Shown here: piece after piece, positions 1 through 12,334 of the stretch | Layout of the letters: every line of letters begins with the position of its first letter | Position numbering within the stretch: position 1 is the stretch's first letter | Source: Mesostigma viride | Lineage: Eukaryota > Streptophyta > Mesostigmatophyceae > Mesostigmatales > Mesostigmataceae | Direction of reading: 5' to 3' | DNA length: 64,000 nt | Assembly: GCA_009746045.1 (NCBI GenBank) | Contig: RPFO01000253.1 | Span: 4,163,332-4,227,331, forward strand | Notes under the pieces: generated by a model | Told to the model about the DNA's origin: nothing | The model's input: only the letters and a program-made list of their open reading frames with translations | Databases searched by the model: none | Position numbers and translations under genes: made by a program

Positions 1-1860
1 AACGGGTTGCCTACCTAAACTAACGGGGTGGTATACTCTAAGGAAATGCCATAAACTGAGCACTCACAGGGCTGATACCACTCTTTACAGCAGGCATGGA
101 AGCTTGCTAAGTGCTGCACCAATAAACTCGTCCACTATAATGCATGGCAGGCGTATTCCGCGCCAAACAACATGCAAACACGTTGCCGTACCTGGCTCAT
201 TCACGTCCCGCCCGGATTCTGCTGGCCGGCACCCTCAGATCTCACACATACTAGTGCGCTACAGGCATAGGCCGCCATAGCCGCATCATTCATGCATCCG
301 CTATGGTTACTACGTTGATATTCCGTGCAAATATGACCTACAAACGCGTCCGCAATCCCAGCAAACCTTGCAGCAGATGTCCCGTACCAAACCTGGATGC
401 TCGGGCTGGCGCAGACTGCTCGGCCATACAGAGAAAATCGAAATATGGTAAGCTATAACTCATATGGCACTGACGACCAAGAAGTCAGTATTTTCCTACC
501 TGTATTTTCCCAGTCCTACCAATCTGGCCATGCCTGACCTACGAAAAACACGCATCGTCATTCTGAGCGACATTCTGAACCGTCTCAGGCCGCGAGACGC
601 AAAAATTTCCATGATAACGGCACGTTGGCAGCCATATCTCGATACGCGCGCGCGCGAGTGAAAATTTCCCGCCAAAGTCACGTGATACATTCTCAATTCA
701 CGTTGTAATAACCAGGCTATGGCGAATATACCTACCAAACCTATGCACCACCTTCGTCCCTAAGTGTCTCCGGACCCACCGGACACGTGTCCTCCGTCAG
801 AAGTGGCGCGGCGCTACCGGCGCGGCGCCGTTTCTGGCGGGAACCCAAACAGTATCGAATTCGATACTGTTTACGGACTATGGGTTAATCATGACAAATG
901 TCGGGCGCGTTACAATTTTAAAGGGAGGCATGCAACTATGCAATGTGCGAACATATTAATTCCATTTAGGGTTATTGCAGTTCAAAAGGAGTGGGGCCAT
1001 CGCAAACCGTCTAGATCCCGCTCTGAATGTTAGCCAGCCATAGTTGTAACGTACAAGGCTGCACATTTCCACCTCCATTTGTTTCCATCGTTGTGAATGA
1101 CTCGACTAACACGGATGAGTCAACAGCAGGCTCGAGCTATCAACAGCATGGTCCGGATTATCCATATTTCTGGCCTGCGCTAGTTGCTTTATTGATAGTC
1201 TTTACATTGTCATCAAGTGAGTGAGACAACAAACATGACAATTGCCTGGGGCCAGCAGATAAATGTCCAAAATTATTTCAATGAGCAATAAAAGTGATGA
1301 CTACAAGTAGTCAAGGAAGTGTTATCGCACAGCAAATTTGAAGCATTATCTTATGAATCACGTTCCATAGTGGCCATCATGATCGCACACACAAAAAGAG
1401 CATGCCCCTGAAAGAAAAGAGATCGGACTCAACGGACCTTACAAGTTGACATTTCTTACCAACCAGTGTGCCTGGAACGTGAAGCGTGGTGCGGCCAGCA
1501 ACGAAAGATTGTTCATGCAGACGGACCGCCCATGGTATTGCCGGGCGCATCAGTGTGTATGTCAATGAGACAACAGCGCAGGCCAGAGATCTGGAGAATC
1601 CGGACCAAGGTAGCTCGAGCCTGCCGTTATGTTATCCGCGTTTTCGAGTCGTGCACGATGATGGATATGAATAAGTGTGTATGTGGCCATCAACACCAAT
1701 TGCCGCCATCCATATTGTCATCAGGGCGTTGTGAGTTTAACGTTTGCTTTGTCGCTCATATTTCGCTTTGCCTTCGCCTTAGGCGAGCTCGCCTTGTCAT
1801 CTCCAAAGAGTATGCAATGCCGCACAAGAAGACCGACATTTGTTACTGCGCCAACTGTCG
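1..1860. other. Stretch without a supportable gene
   Basis: Only short ORFs (under 140 codons) in conflicting frames occur here, and none gives a recognisable domain. One plus-strand ORF at 1027-1224 ends in a short hydrophobic stretch, but it has no recognisable family and no convincing splice partners. I see no repeat structure beyond short AT-rich runs. Confidence 0.4.
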
Positions 1861-1864
1861 TCCT

Positions 1865-2291
1865 CAATTAATTAATTAATTAATTAATTAAACTCGTGCT
1901 CCCGTTGGGGAGTCACGGAGCACCGAAGTGCTTTTAATCCCTGTGTGTGCACTACAGGAGAAAGGGCAGAGACCCCCAGTCTCCTTCATGCCAAAGGCAT
2001 GCCACAGCTGCAATCGGGCGCGGCTAGCTAAAAGGACAGGCTAACGTCGTCCTCAAGATTGCCAGCATCTCCAAAGATCACCAAAGCCGCAACCAGATCG
2101 ACTAGTGCGGCGCTGTGCCCTTGGCGTGCGATGCTCTGCTCTTCCACAGCCGTGGGGCTCTGAGCATTTGGGTCAATGTCGTCGTTAGTAGCAGGCTTCG
2201 GGTCACCTTTCGCGAGGGTAACCCGTTGTAGCCATTCCTGAAAAAGCTGGTCGGTGTCCCTCATGGCTGGCGACTCCCGAGCACCTGCCAC
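1865..2291 (-). mobile_element. LINE 3'-end remnant with (TTAA)n tail
   Basis: A (TTAA)n run at 1865-1891 is followed by a hairpin-forming block at about 1892-1925 (core GCTCCCGTTGGGGAG). The block is repeated almost exactly at 24675-24706, next to a LINE reverse-transcriptase fragment, and in shorter form at 22065. On the minus strand, 2028-2291 is an 87-codon ORF that would end just before this 3' block. It reads like the C-terminal end of a retroelement protein but has no diagnostic motif. The shared tail and hairpin mark it as the 3' end of the same LINE family, in minus orientation and 5'-truncated near 2295. The element assignment is inference from the shared 3' end. Confidence 0.55.
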
Positions 2292-2344
2292 CTTCCCGCG
2301 AATGTTGCACGTCTGGCATTTTCATGGGCTTGCTTCGCGCCAAC

Positions 2345-2525
2345 GCACGCTGTTCACCACAAGTTCACAAAGAGTTCACCAAGAGTTCACGGACAGTTCA
2401 CCAACCTCGGACTTTGGGGAGATTGTGAACTCGTCCTGTGAACTCGTGAACTCCTCGGGACCCAAAATTAGCTCGGCCCCGGTCGGCCCAGTTCACAAAA
2501 GAGTTCACAAAGAGTTCACCGCCCG
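2345..2525. repeat. GTTCAC / GTGAAC clustered repeat
   Basis: About ten copies of GTTCAC or its complement GTGAAC occur in 180 bp. A left group (AGTTCACAAAGAGTTCACC-like) and a right group in the same orientation flank a central block in the opposite orientation (2425-2455). The dyad arrangement could fold into a long hairpin. No coding function is seen. Confidence 0.6.
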
Positions 2526-3470
2526 TCATGTGAGTCGTGCCTAAATGAACCAATCACTTATCATGAGACGAGTTGCTAACTAAAGACGCATTTATAGAAT
2601 TACTGATGACTGACTGACACTCTGAGTCTCTGACTGACTCGTAGGAGCAAGGCGTTATATAGTGCCAGCTCACGCTCAGTCTTGGGCAGTCGGTTGTGCG
2701 CATGTGTAGCGTGTACTTGTACGACTGTCGAGTGTGGATGTTCGATTCGGGTTGAAGAAACCTGCGAATTATTGGCCCGGCCGATCGATGCAAAATAAGA
2801 ATTGGCCAGACTTTCCGGCTTATCATTTCGTATCAGATGCGCCATGCATTGTGCCAAACCCCCTGGAGAAGCTCGCAACGTCCAACCAAGTGCAGCGGAC
2901 TGGGGACATGATATCAGCCCCTACTCCGCAAAGAGCATATTAACCAGTAACTGTACTCAGCAACGTAATGCAAGTACGCGCATGTCTACATCAAGGAGAC
3001 AACCAGCGCAGGCCAGCGCATGTCTACATGATCATGTTGGTAATGCCTTTATATTGATCGTGCAGTATTTACCTCGCCGATATCTGGGGTACCAACGCAC
3101 GCGGAGCTAGCGCGCTTGCTGCTTGATCACCTACGCGCGTGATCTTCTTCTCTGGCGCAGCCGATATTCATGAGGCAGGTCATGCAGTGGAAGAGTTTTC
3201 CCCTTAATTTCACTCGACACGGGAAAATTCTCAGGACATCACTCCAAAGCTGCACCTTGCAAGGACGTGGACACAGGAAATCTAAGCAGACTGGTGCGTA
3301 TGTCAACACAAGGCCCTGCATGCGGTCGAGTCAACGTATCAATATTGCCAAGGCAGCATACGTGACTGGGTTGCATCAAAGAGCCGCGTTTGTAGGAGGA
3401 GTACTAGGAGGCCTGTTTTTTGCTACGACGGAGAGGCAACCTGCCCGGTCACTATCAAAATTGCCACCCG
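2526..3470. other. Stretch without a supportable gene
   Basis: No ORF here shows a recognisable domain. A short TGACTGAC-rich patch lies at 2605-2640. Confidence 0.35.
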
Positions 3471-3472
3471 TA

Positions 3473-3702
3473 CCCACCCACCCATGCACCCACCCACCCA
3501 CCCACCCACCCACCCACCCACCCCACCCACCCCACCCACCCACCCACCCACCCACCCACCCCACCCACCCACCCACCCACCCACCCACCCACCCACCCAC
3601 CCACCCACCCACCCACCCCCACCCCACCCCCACCCACCCACCCACCCCCACCACACCCACCCCCCCCCCCCACCCACACACACACACACACACACACATT
3701 CG
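3473..3702. repeat. (CCCA)n array followed by (CA)n
   Basis: Nearly pure CCCA tetranucleotide repeat from 3473 to about 3675, with occasional C insertions, passing directly into a CA dinucleotide run. Long ORFs through it, such as Thr-His-Pro-Pro on plus and Gly-Trp-Val on minus, are repeat artefacts. Confidence 0.95.
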
Positions 3703-4383
3703 GTCGCCCCGCCGTGCAGCAGCCGGATCTCCTCCAGTAGCCGTCGAGCCACGAAGGTTGCCAGGACCGCGTTGCGACCTGGACGGTGACTGCGTTGCAT
3801 GTGGGCCGGGATAAAATCCTGCATTGACGGATTGCCCGGCCACCCAGGCCAAAGTCGCCGAGGCCAAGTTTGGACGTCTGAAACAGATCCGCCCCAACCC
3901 CAACGGGAGTGCAAGTCTCCGGGCTTGTATGCCATTTGGCGGCAGATGACCCGCACAGCACAGTGGCATTGATGAGGCTATGACAGATGCCCGGCTCCCC
4001 CGGGCTGTGGGGGCGGTTCCACATGTGACCCAACATGGTAAAATAGTAGTTCGCCACCTCCGGGAGGGAAGGTGCGCATAATTAGAACTCATCAATCGTG
4101 TTCAACAGGGCCCTGCCCCTAGTAGCTAGACGAGTACCCGATAGCACCGTTCACCGTAGGCATTTTACGTATGATTCGAGGGTTTATGGCCGCTCCGCGG
4201 CTCCCCAACGGGCCTGTGTGTAAGTAATTGATTAGCCTGAGAGAGGTGAGTCAACTAGATAGATAGAAATCACAGAATAGTGTTTGTACCAGCTGGCAGG
4301 AAGACATATACTGCTCAAGACTCCACCATCTATTGTTGGACACTAGCCACCATCTACCACCCCACTTATTGAAGATCCGTCAT
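3703..4383. other. Stretch without a supportable gene
   Basis: Unique-looking sequence between the (CCCA)n array and the hAT-like element. No recognisable ORF or RNA gene is seen. Confidence 0.35.
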
Positions 4384-5923
4384 GCCCACGCCAGTGTACA
4401 GGCATACGCAATACGCAATCGTACGGGGCCCATGGGTATTGGGTATAATACGCTCGTACGGGGTATTATACGCAAATCGTACGGTGACTCTTGAAAATGC
4501 TGTTTTTTGAATGGTTCAGGGGCCGGTTCCTCAACATTCTGACCAATCAGGCATGTTTTCTTTGTGTTCTTGCAATGCACCACATGCCTATATGTGACAC
4601 ATCATGTCATCATCTCATGACATTGGCATTACCGTTGCTGCTTACAAGTACAAGCATTGTCCTGTTTAATTATTAAGCACACCATAACAAAGTTGCATGC
4701 ACTGAATCAGTGCACACCTGAAAAGGATAATAACACAAGTAGATATGCATGCGCAATGACACTTGCAGAGGTATAGAGATTGCTGCCACCATTACTGTAT
4801 GTTGAACTTATAACCACGTCATCTCTGGCAGCATGGAATTGCTAGCTACAAACTAGGACTGAAATACAGCACACGGTCAGTTGGCCAACTTGCCAAAAGT
4901 AATGAGACATTGTGCCAGAAACAGACATCTTGCCTACTCGTGGTAGGCCACCATGCAATATTGATCTACATGAAGCAAGAATCCATACGGGCTGCCAACA
5001 ATGTGGCTAGCGTGCAGGATACCATGCATGCCAGCAACCTGACCCATGCAGCTTCCCTAACTAAACCATTAACACATATGGTACGGTGGCTGCCTAGCAG
5101 CAGCCTGCATGGCTAAATAAGGCATTTATGTGCATCGCGAGTCACACCAAATACCCCGCAGCCTGCGACGCAATGCCTCCGGCGGCTTCTTGCACTCGCT
5201 CACTCTTGCCTCCTTCCATACGTGGCGCCCATGATATGGCGGGTGCTAGCCTTGCTCGGGTGGTGGAACCCGAGAATTTTGCATCCAAAAGTGTGCACGT
5301 CACGTACTGAGCTTGTAGGTACCTGTCGGCTGCCCTTTCTTCACAGTTGAGAGTCTGTTCTTTCACGATGTGTGTCCAGACAGTCTCGAATATACGGCCT
5401 GCATCTCGTCGGCCCCATCATCATCGTGTTCCATAGATCCACACCATCACCGTCGCTAGCCATGGTGCCTGGATGTCGATTGTGCTACGATTACAGTGTA
5501 AATGTTAGGTGCCAGATGCGCTCCCTTGTTGGCAGACAACATAACTTCGTCACCTAATTTCCTCGTCCTTGGTCTCCTAGACCCTAGTCGGACACGCAGC
5601 AATCTGCAGCAATTCACGTACAGTCGTACATGCACGGCCAGCTTGGCACCTGCATGTCGTTTAATATTTGTCGCGGAGTTACAGGTCGCCTAGATACGGT
5701 CTATATATAGTTCCGGCTCCACGTGCCGTCCAAAATGATGCCAGAACCTACTTCGAAGTTCGAACGCGGTTCATACGCAAAAAAATACGCAAAAAATACG
5801 CAATACGCAAAAAATACGCCGTGCGTATTTTTTTGCCCATTTTAATACGCAAATCTTGCGTATGGCGTATAGTACGCATCGTACGGCGTATTATACGCCG
5901 TATGCCTGTACACTGGCCCACGC
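4384..5923. mobile_element. Non-autonomous hAT-like DNA transposon with 8-bp target duplication
   Basis: Terminal inverted repeats start CAGTGTACAGGCATACG at 4392 and end with the exact complement at 5915. They are bounded on both sides by the identical 8-bp direct repeat GCCCACGC (4384-4391 and 5916-5923). An 8-bp duplication with a TIR starting CAGTG is characteristic of the hAT superfamily. The subterminal regions (4397-4490 and 5760-5895) are full of TACGC and CGTACGG motifs in both orientations, as expected for transposase-binding arrays. The 1,524-bp body encodes no recognisable transposase, so it would need one supplied in trans. Confidence 0.85.
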
Positions 5924-6314
5924 GACATTTGCAATCAGGTGTATAATTATTGTGATTGACTAAGCTCTAGACATTAGTTTTTAATTGTATGCCATCCTTT
6001 TGGCACGATGATCTCCCAACATATGAAGTGAGACAACTATTCCTATATATAGTAATACAACTATAGGCACGCATGTTAATTATATAGTCATTTTAAATCT
6101 CATAGGTACTGTCTTTAGTTCCAGATGCTTACCAGCCTTTTTGAACTCTGAAGCCTAATTGATGGTGTTGTTTTTCCATTAAAAATTATATAATTACTTA
6201 CATCAGAGTGAAGGCACCCACTAAAACATAAACAAAGCCGACGCTAACAATTGAGATATCACGTGCAAAATAACTGCAGCCGGCCTGGGACACTCGATCC
6301 ATGCACACTGCGGA
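5924..6314. other. AT-rich stretch without a gene
   Basis: AT-rich sequence with no ORF of note, between the hAT-like element and a LINE tail. Confidence 0.35.
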
Positions 6315-6494
6315 ATGTTAGAAGTAAAACAGGCTAATGACCGTGCTGCGCCGCAAGGTCACCCGCGTGCGGCGGAGCAAGATGTCAGCCATAGCCTGGG
6401 TAAGCGCTACCGAAAGGTGTTGGAGCCAGTACGACGTCCAGCTACGTCCGCGCTGCATGACCAAGGGGCCCGCTGGCCCTCCAGGTCCAGCTAC
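6315..6494 (-). mobile_element. LINE C-terminal coding remnant
   Basis: Read on the minus strand, this encodes the block W-T-S-Y-W-L-Q-H-L-S-V-A-L-T-Q-A-M-A-D. The same block, with a few changes, occurs at 26140-26260 and 26506-26640. It comes from the C-terminal part of the local LINE polyprotein. It is interrupted at 6495 by the GGGTAAA-rich repeat. Confidence 0.6.
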
Positions 6495-6842
6495 ACTCTG
6501 GGCTCCAACTTGGGTAAAAAGTGGGGAATTGTGGGTAAATCTAGGGTAAATGCCGGGTAAAACATTTTTACCCAAAGGTAAAAACAGGGTAAAGGGAATT
6601 TATGGGTAAAAACAGATGAAAAAATTACCCCGTTATCACCCAGTTTGAACTCGGTATGCCCTATTGTTGGGTAAAAAGGGGGTAAAATTTTACCACCTGG
6701 TAAAAAACGGGTAATTTCCGTTTTACCCACCAGGTAATTTCGGGGTAAAATTTTACCCACATGGGAAATTGTGGGGAAAGAACAATTTACCCATATTTTA
6801 CCCTCGTTTTCCCCTGGAATTACCTAATTTGAAGCCCCGAGT
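6495..6842. repeat. GGGTAAA-rich repeat with imperfect terminal inverted repeats
   Basis: Begins CTCTGGGCTCCAACTTGGGT and ends with the imperfect complement of that (about 17 of 22 positions match). In between are irregular GGGTAAA / TTTACCC words in both orientations. A related copy in the opposite orientation occupies 19310-19838 and shares the same terminal sequence, so this is probably a miniature inverted-repeat element. Confidence 0.65.
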
Positions 6843-7770
6843 GGGTGTGGTGCAGCCCACCCATCAAATGACATCGGCTTGACCTGAAACTTGGAAGGCA
6901 GTTTCTGGGAGTGTATTTCAGTGTGCCTACCAAGTTTCAGGCCAATTGAACATCGTTTGAGATGGGCAGTACTGATCACTTTATTGCAGTACGCGAGCTA
7001 GGTGGGGTGTGTTGAACAAGCCAAAGCCTGGGAGTGGTAGCCCATATCAAATGACATTCAATTGGCTTGAAACTTGGTAGGCACACTGCGACACACTCCC
7101 AAAAACTGCCTTCCAAGTTTCAGGTCAAGCCGATGTCATTTGATGGGTGGGCTGCACCACACCCACTTAATTGCGGTACGCGAGCAAGTATGTTGGGGTG
7201 TGTTGAACAAGCCAAAGCCTGGGAGTGGCAGCCCATATCAAATGACATTCAATTGGCCTGAAACTTGGTAGGCACACTGCAACACACTCCCAAAAACAAC
7301 CTTCCAAGTTTCAGTTCAATCCGATGTCATTTGATGGGTGGGCTGCACCACACCCACTTCATTGCGGTACACGAGCAATTATGTTGTTGGGGTGTGTTGA
7401 ACAAGCCAAAGCCTGGGAGTGGCAGCCCATACCAAATGACATTCAATTGGCCTGAAACTTGGTAGGCACACTGCAACACACTCCCAAAAACAACCTTCCA
7501 AGTTTCAGGTCAATCTGATGTCATTTGATGGGTGGGCTGCACCACGCCCACTTGGTTACGTTACCGGCGAGCAAGTATGTTGGGGTGTGTTGAACAAGCC
7601 AAAGCCTGGGAGTGGCAGCCCATATCAAATGACATTCAATTGGCCTGAAACTTGGTAGGCACACTGCAACACACTCCCAAAAACAACCTTCCAAGTTTCA
7701 GGTCAATCTGATGTCCTTTGATGGGTGGGCTGCACCACACCCACTTCATTGCGGTACGCAAGTCAACTAT
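6843..7770. repeat. Tandem satellite, ~191-194-bp unit, about four copies
   Basis: The landmark GGGGTGTGTTGAACAAGCC recurs near 7003, 7195, 7389 and 7581, giving a unit of 191-194 bp. Each unit contains the phrase CCTGAAACTTGGTAGGCACA. The leading part of the array (6843-7020) carries the same phrases in inverted order. Small ORFs repeated in each unit are by-products of the repeat. Confidence 0.85.
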
Positions 7771-8238
7771 CCAAGGTTCTGCCATGTTAACCCGGGTTAA
7801 GCACTTGAGACAACTACAACAATGTAGAAGATAACAACAACGGTGCCATTTCAAATTATGACATTTCCAGAAATAACGAAAATGAGAAGCTTGATCGAAC
7901 CTTGGTGGTGGAATAACTGAAACTGGAAAAACTGGAAGCCGGCAGCACATATCTCTAACATTACTAGCACCATTGAAGAATAATTTGCCTGTAAACTTTG
8001 TCTTATATTCGGACCCGCACAAAACATCAAGTGTGTTGGTTGTCCAGAGGATGGTATGCATTTAATGATGTTAAGAATAAGTAAAAGGACGTGCTGGAAA
8101 TTTCCCTATAGAGAAATCGTATCATAAAGCCCTGAAAAGGGCACACACGTACCCCTCCCCAACGTGGAGGGGGCTTTCCTTGATTGGATGATGCAACTCA
8201 CAAGCTTAGCTACCTGCTCTGGTAGTTTGGGGTGAGGA
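7771..8238. other. Stretch downstream of the transposase remnant, no gene seen
   Basis: Holds a weak minus-strand ORF (7636-8061) that runs out of the satellite and has no recognisable domain. The lower end is the presumptive 3' flank of the minus-strand transposase. Confidence 0.35.
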
Positions 8239-10233
8239 CTACGGCCTCATTGCCAGCTGGCCAACTTGGGTCATGGCAAAAGATGCACACGTCGCGCAAG
8301 GCCTCCACAGGAACCCACTTGTCAACAAGGCCGTTGTAGCTCTGGGACATGTTGAGTACCGGTACATCGCCCCACATGACCATATTGTTACTGTTCCAAT
8401 ATGGCGGAAAACCGTCACCTTGGCCAGACGAACAACCTCGGAAGAGGCGACATGGGTGAGCAGCAGAAAGCCCTCTACCGCAGCAAAAAAAATACCAGCA
8501 TTGCCATCCCCACCTTCATAGTAGTCAATGCTAGCATGGTACGTGACACGTGTCTGTGGCCTGTAGTTTCTCTTGCTGTGAAACGTGTTCCTGTTCACGT
8601 ACGCAACTTTGAACTCGTGGGCCACTACGCAACCAACAACACCAAAGTCCAAGGTGACTGCATGCTGGGCATGGTTCAACTGCAAGCAGGCATAAATAGC
8701 AGCGCGCTCCCCCCGCCATGGGTGCGCCCGCGCCTGCACAAAAGACACTGGATGACCCTCGTAGAGGAAGTACACATCACCATCAGCATCGTCCATGAAA
8801 GAGCCTCTAGTAGATTCATGCGCAACGTGCGGCAAGGGTGTGACAGCCCCCGTTTCCACCAGGGCATCCAACTGCCTAACGAGAAGCCAATGATTCACAA
8901 GCGTGGCCTCAGGGGCACTAGAGACCCTCGCCCTGGTGACAGCCTTCATGACCCCGATCGCCCGCTCCACGTAAAACTCGCTTTGCAAAGCTAGACTCCC
9001 AACCATACGCTCGTGTCGTGCTGCGTGACACACTACGCTGTGCAAATTATACGTCAACATCCACACGGGGCCCTCACGCTGCGCTAACTTAGCATACCGG
9101 AGACAAGCACGCTCCACATCATCAAGCGAATGTGGATCCCTAGCATCTGCACCGCGCAAAAAGTGCACAGCGAAAATGCGCAGGAAGCGCCACAAATCCC
9201 GAGCCACAGGTGAAAGGACATCACCATGAAAGACATACAAACTATATGTCTCAACGAACTGCAGTGTTTCCTCCATGGTCCAAGATGCCCAATGACGCAC
9301 TACATCCGTGTAGGGTCGCCCAGCCTTCTCAGGCATATCCATGTTGCAACGTCTTGAGATGGCCTTTTTCTGATCGGACGTCAAGGCATGCCTCCATGGC
9401 TCCACGCCGCGCGTCGTCGTCTCAAACAACAATTGAAGCAGGTTTCTAACCACTCCACGCAAAAGACGATGGGCCAACCCTGGGATGATGCTCCAAGGAA
9501 AAATGAAGCCAACCATGTCAGCGATCGCAGGATGACCGTGCACCCCGCTGCTTCAGCTCGTAGACCCCCAGTATCTACAGCTTCACACAGCTCCGTGTAC
9601 AAGTCGTCATCCACTTGAACTGCATCATATGCAAACGCAGCTGAGCCCACATCATAGCCCGTGAATCTCATCGTGCCGTTAACATAGACCCCCTTCCAGA
9701 GACAACACTCGCAAGCACGCTCGCCTGCCGTTCCCATAAAAAGGCAAAGCTTGCATACTGCGGGTCGGTCACCATGCAAGAAACTCAAGTAGGGCTTCCT
9801 CGGTGGGACACCAGGAGCCAAGTGTGACACACTAACACCTTGCTCAGAAAGACGGTTCATCTCCTCAGTTACAACTCGCATGTATGGTTGGAATGTCTTT
9901 GGCTCGTGGGGACCTGGTACCACAAAAAGCAAGTGCGTAAACTTCTTCAAGCTGCGCAAGTGAAGCGGCAGATTACCCATCCTCAAGAAGCCGAACAGAG
10001 TAGAATACGAACGGGTTGAAAACATCTGCCCACCATCCGCACGTACTTAACTCTATGGCCTCGCCGTGGGGACTAGACGCTATGCCATTGAACTTGTGAT
10101 CTACTAGACCTGCCAACGCGCTTCCATGGAATGCCTCCTGTGGTCGGGCCAACGGGCTGGTCACGCCGTCGACGAACTCGGGATCCTTGTAGGCAGACAA
10201 GATGCAGTTCTCGATGCCGAAATAATACCACAC
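8239..10233 (-). pseudogene. tnp2-like transposase, downstream exon block with two frame changes
   Basis: Acceptor at 10235/10234 (TAG) opens an exon starting V-W-Y-Y-F-G. Three overlapping frames (10233-9973, 10025-9381, 9543-8239) are each needed in turn to follow the TNP2 family, which implies a frame change near 10045 and another near 9545. The last frame ends in a stop at 8239-8241. Confidence 0.6.
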
Positions 10234-10256
10234 CTACGAAGCGTACAAAACAACCA

Positions 10257-12002
10257 AGGAAGGAAGGAAGGAAGGAAGGCATTAGGAATTAGGAAGGAAG
10301 GAAGGAAGGCAGGAAGGAAGGAAGGAAGGAAGGAAGGAAGGAAGGAAGGAAGGAAGGAAGGCAGGAAGGAAGGAAGGAAGGAAGGAAGGAAAGGAAGGAA
10401 GGAAGGAAGGAAGGAAGGAAGGAATTAGGAAGGAAGGAAGGAATTAGGAAGGAAGGAATTAGGAATTAGGAAGGAAGGAAGGAAGGAAGGAAAGGAAGGA
10501 AGGAAGGAAGGAAAGGAATTAGGAAGGAAGGAAAGGAAAGGAAGGATCGAAGGAAGGAAGGAAGGAAGGAAGGAAGGAAGGAAGGAAGGAAGGAAGGAAG
10601 GAAGGAAGGAAGGAAGGAAGGAAGGAAGGAAGGAAGGAAGGAAGGAAGGAAGGAAGGAAGGAAGGAAGGAAGGAAGGAAGGAAGGAAGGAAGGAAGGAAG
10701 GAAGGAAGGAGGAAGGAAGGAAGGAAGGAAGGAAGGAAGGAAGGAAGGAAGGAAGGAAGGAAGGAAGGAAGGAAGGAAGGAAGGAAGGAAGGAAGGAGGA
10801 AGGAAGGAAGGAAGGAAGGAAGGAATTAGGAAGGAAGGAAGGAAGGAAGGAAGGAAGGAATTAGGAAGGAAGGAAGGAATTAGGAAGGAAGGAATTAGGA
10901 ATTAGGAAGGAAGGAAGGAAGGAAGGAAGGAATTAGGAAGGAAGGAAGGAAGGAATTAGGAATTAGGAAGGAAGGAATTAGGAATTAGGAAGGAAGGAAG
11001 GAAGGAAGGAAGGAAGGAAGGAAGGAAGGAAGGAAGGAAGGAAGGAAGGAAGGAAGGAAGGAAGGAAGGAAGGAAGGAAGGAAGGAAGGAAGGAAGGAAG
11101 GAAGGAAGGAAGGAAGGAAGGAAGGAAGGAAGGAAGGAAGGAAGGAAGGAAGGAAGGAAGGAAGGAAGGAAGGAAGGAAGGAATTAGGAAGGAAGGAAGG
11201 AATTGGGAAGGAAGGAAGGAAGGAATTAGGAAGGAAGGAAGGAATTAGGAATTAGGAAGGAAGGAATTAGGAAGGAAGGAAGGAAGGAAGGAATTAAGAA
11301 GGAAGGAAGGAATTAGGAAGGAAGGAAGGAATTAGGAAGGAAGGAAGGAAGGAATTAAGAAGGAAGGAAGGAATTAGGAAGGAAGGAAGGAAAGGAAGGA
11401 AGGAAGGAAGGAAGGAAGGAAGGAAGGAAGGAAGGAAGGAAGGAAGGAAGGAAGGAAGGAAGGAAGGAAGGAAGGAAGGAAGGAGGAAGGAAGGAAGGAA
11501 GGAAGGAAGGAAGGAAGGAAGGAAGGAAGGAAGGAAGGAAGGAAGGAAGGAAGGAAGGAAGGAAGGAAGGAAGGAAGGAAGGAAGGAAGGAAGGAAGGAA
11601 GGAAGGAAGGAAGGAAGGAAGGAAGGAAGGAAGGAAGGAAGGAAGGAAGGAAGGAAGGAAGGAAGGAAGGAAGGAAGGAAGGAAGGAAGGAAGGAAGGAA
11701 GGAAGGAAGGAAGGAAGGAAGGAAGGAAGGAAGGAAGGAAGGAAGGAAGGAAGGAATTAGGAAGGAAGGAAGGAAGTGGGAAGGAAGGAAGGAAGGAAGG
11801 AAGGAAGGAAGGAAGGAATTAGGAATTAGGAAGGAAGGAATTAGGAAGGAAGGAAGGAAGGAAGGAATTAAGAAGGAAGGAAGGAATTAGGAAGGAAGGA
11901 AGGAAGGAAGGAAGGAAGGAAGGAAGGAAGGAAGGAAGGAAGGAAGGAAGGAAGGAAGGAAGGAAGGAAGGAAGGAAGGAAGGAAGGAAGGAAGGAAGGA
12001 AG
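10257..12002. repeat. 1.75-kb (GGAA)n array inside the transposase intron
   Basis: Almost uninterrupted GGAA/GAAG tetranucleotide repeat. AGGAATTA variants are scattered and clustered at 10405-10560, 10820-10990, 11180-11390 and 11750-11895. It sits wholly within the intron between the two transposase exon blocks. Seen on the minus strand it is (CCTT)n, the same array type that lies downstream of the plus-strand partner gene. Confidence 0.97.
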
Positions 12003-12185
12003 CATATTCATACAATAGAAAAAATTTAAATTGCCGGCTAAACATAATTGGAACCACTGACCAATGTCTATGACCGTGCACCACCGTGCATAATATTTTG
12101 TTTTCAGCGGACATAACTTACTCCAAGGTAACATGCAAGCTAGCCATATATTATTACTAAGCACGAGGGAAAGTAGTGTCCCATG
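12003..12185 (-). repeat. Inverted copy of the repeat unit found at 15123-17080
   Basis: On the minus strand this reads as one unit of the family at 16479-17025: the blocks CATGGGACACTACTTTCCCT, ATATGGCTAGCTTGC, ACCTTGGAGTAAGTTATGT and CGCTGAAAAC, then TTGGTCAGTGGTTCCAAT. It lies between the transposase donor and the (GGAA)n array. Confidence 0.8.
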
Positions 12186-12215
12186 AACTTGGATTGGGGA
12201 TGGGAGAGAGCATCA

Positions 12216-12290
12216 TAGGAAACAGAGAGAGAAAAAAAAAAATTTCCCCCTCGCGGGGGGGAAATTTTTTTTTTTCTCTCTCTGTTTCCT
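12216..12290. repeat. Long near-perfect hairpin
   Basis: Arms of about 35 bp (AGGAAACAGAGAGAG, an A run, then TTTCCCCC, and its complement) around a TCGC loop, with a one-base difference in the A/T run. It lies in the transposase intron just past the donor. No gene is associated. It could be a cruciform or a foldback source of small RNA. Confidence 0.85.
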
Positions 12291-12334
12291 TTAAAGTTTC
12301 CTTAAGATCTGCATGCCAACATGCATACATGTAC

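Noticed and set aside
3170-4095. Long ORFs on both strands across the (CCCA)n array
   Set aside because: The reading frames are open only because a tetranucleotide repeat has no stops; several overlapping frames on both strands are open at once.
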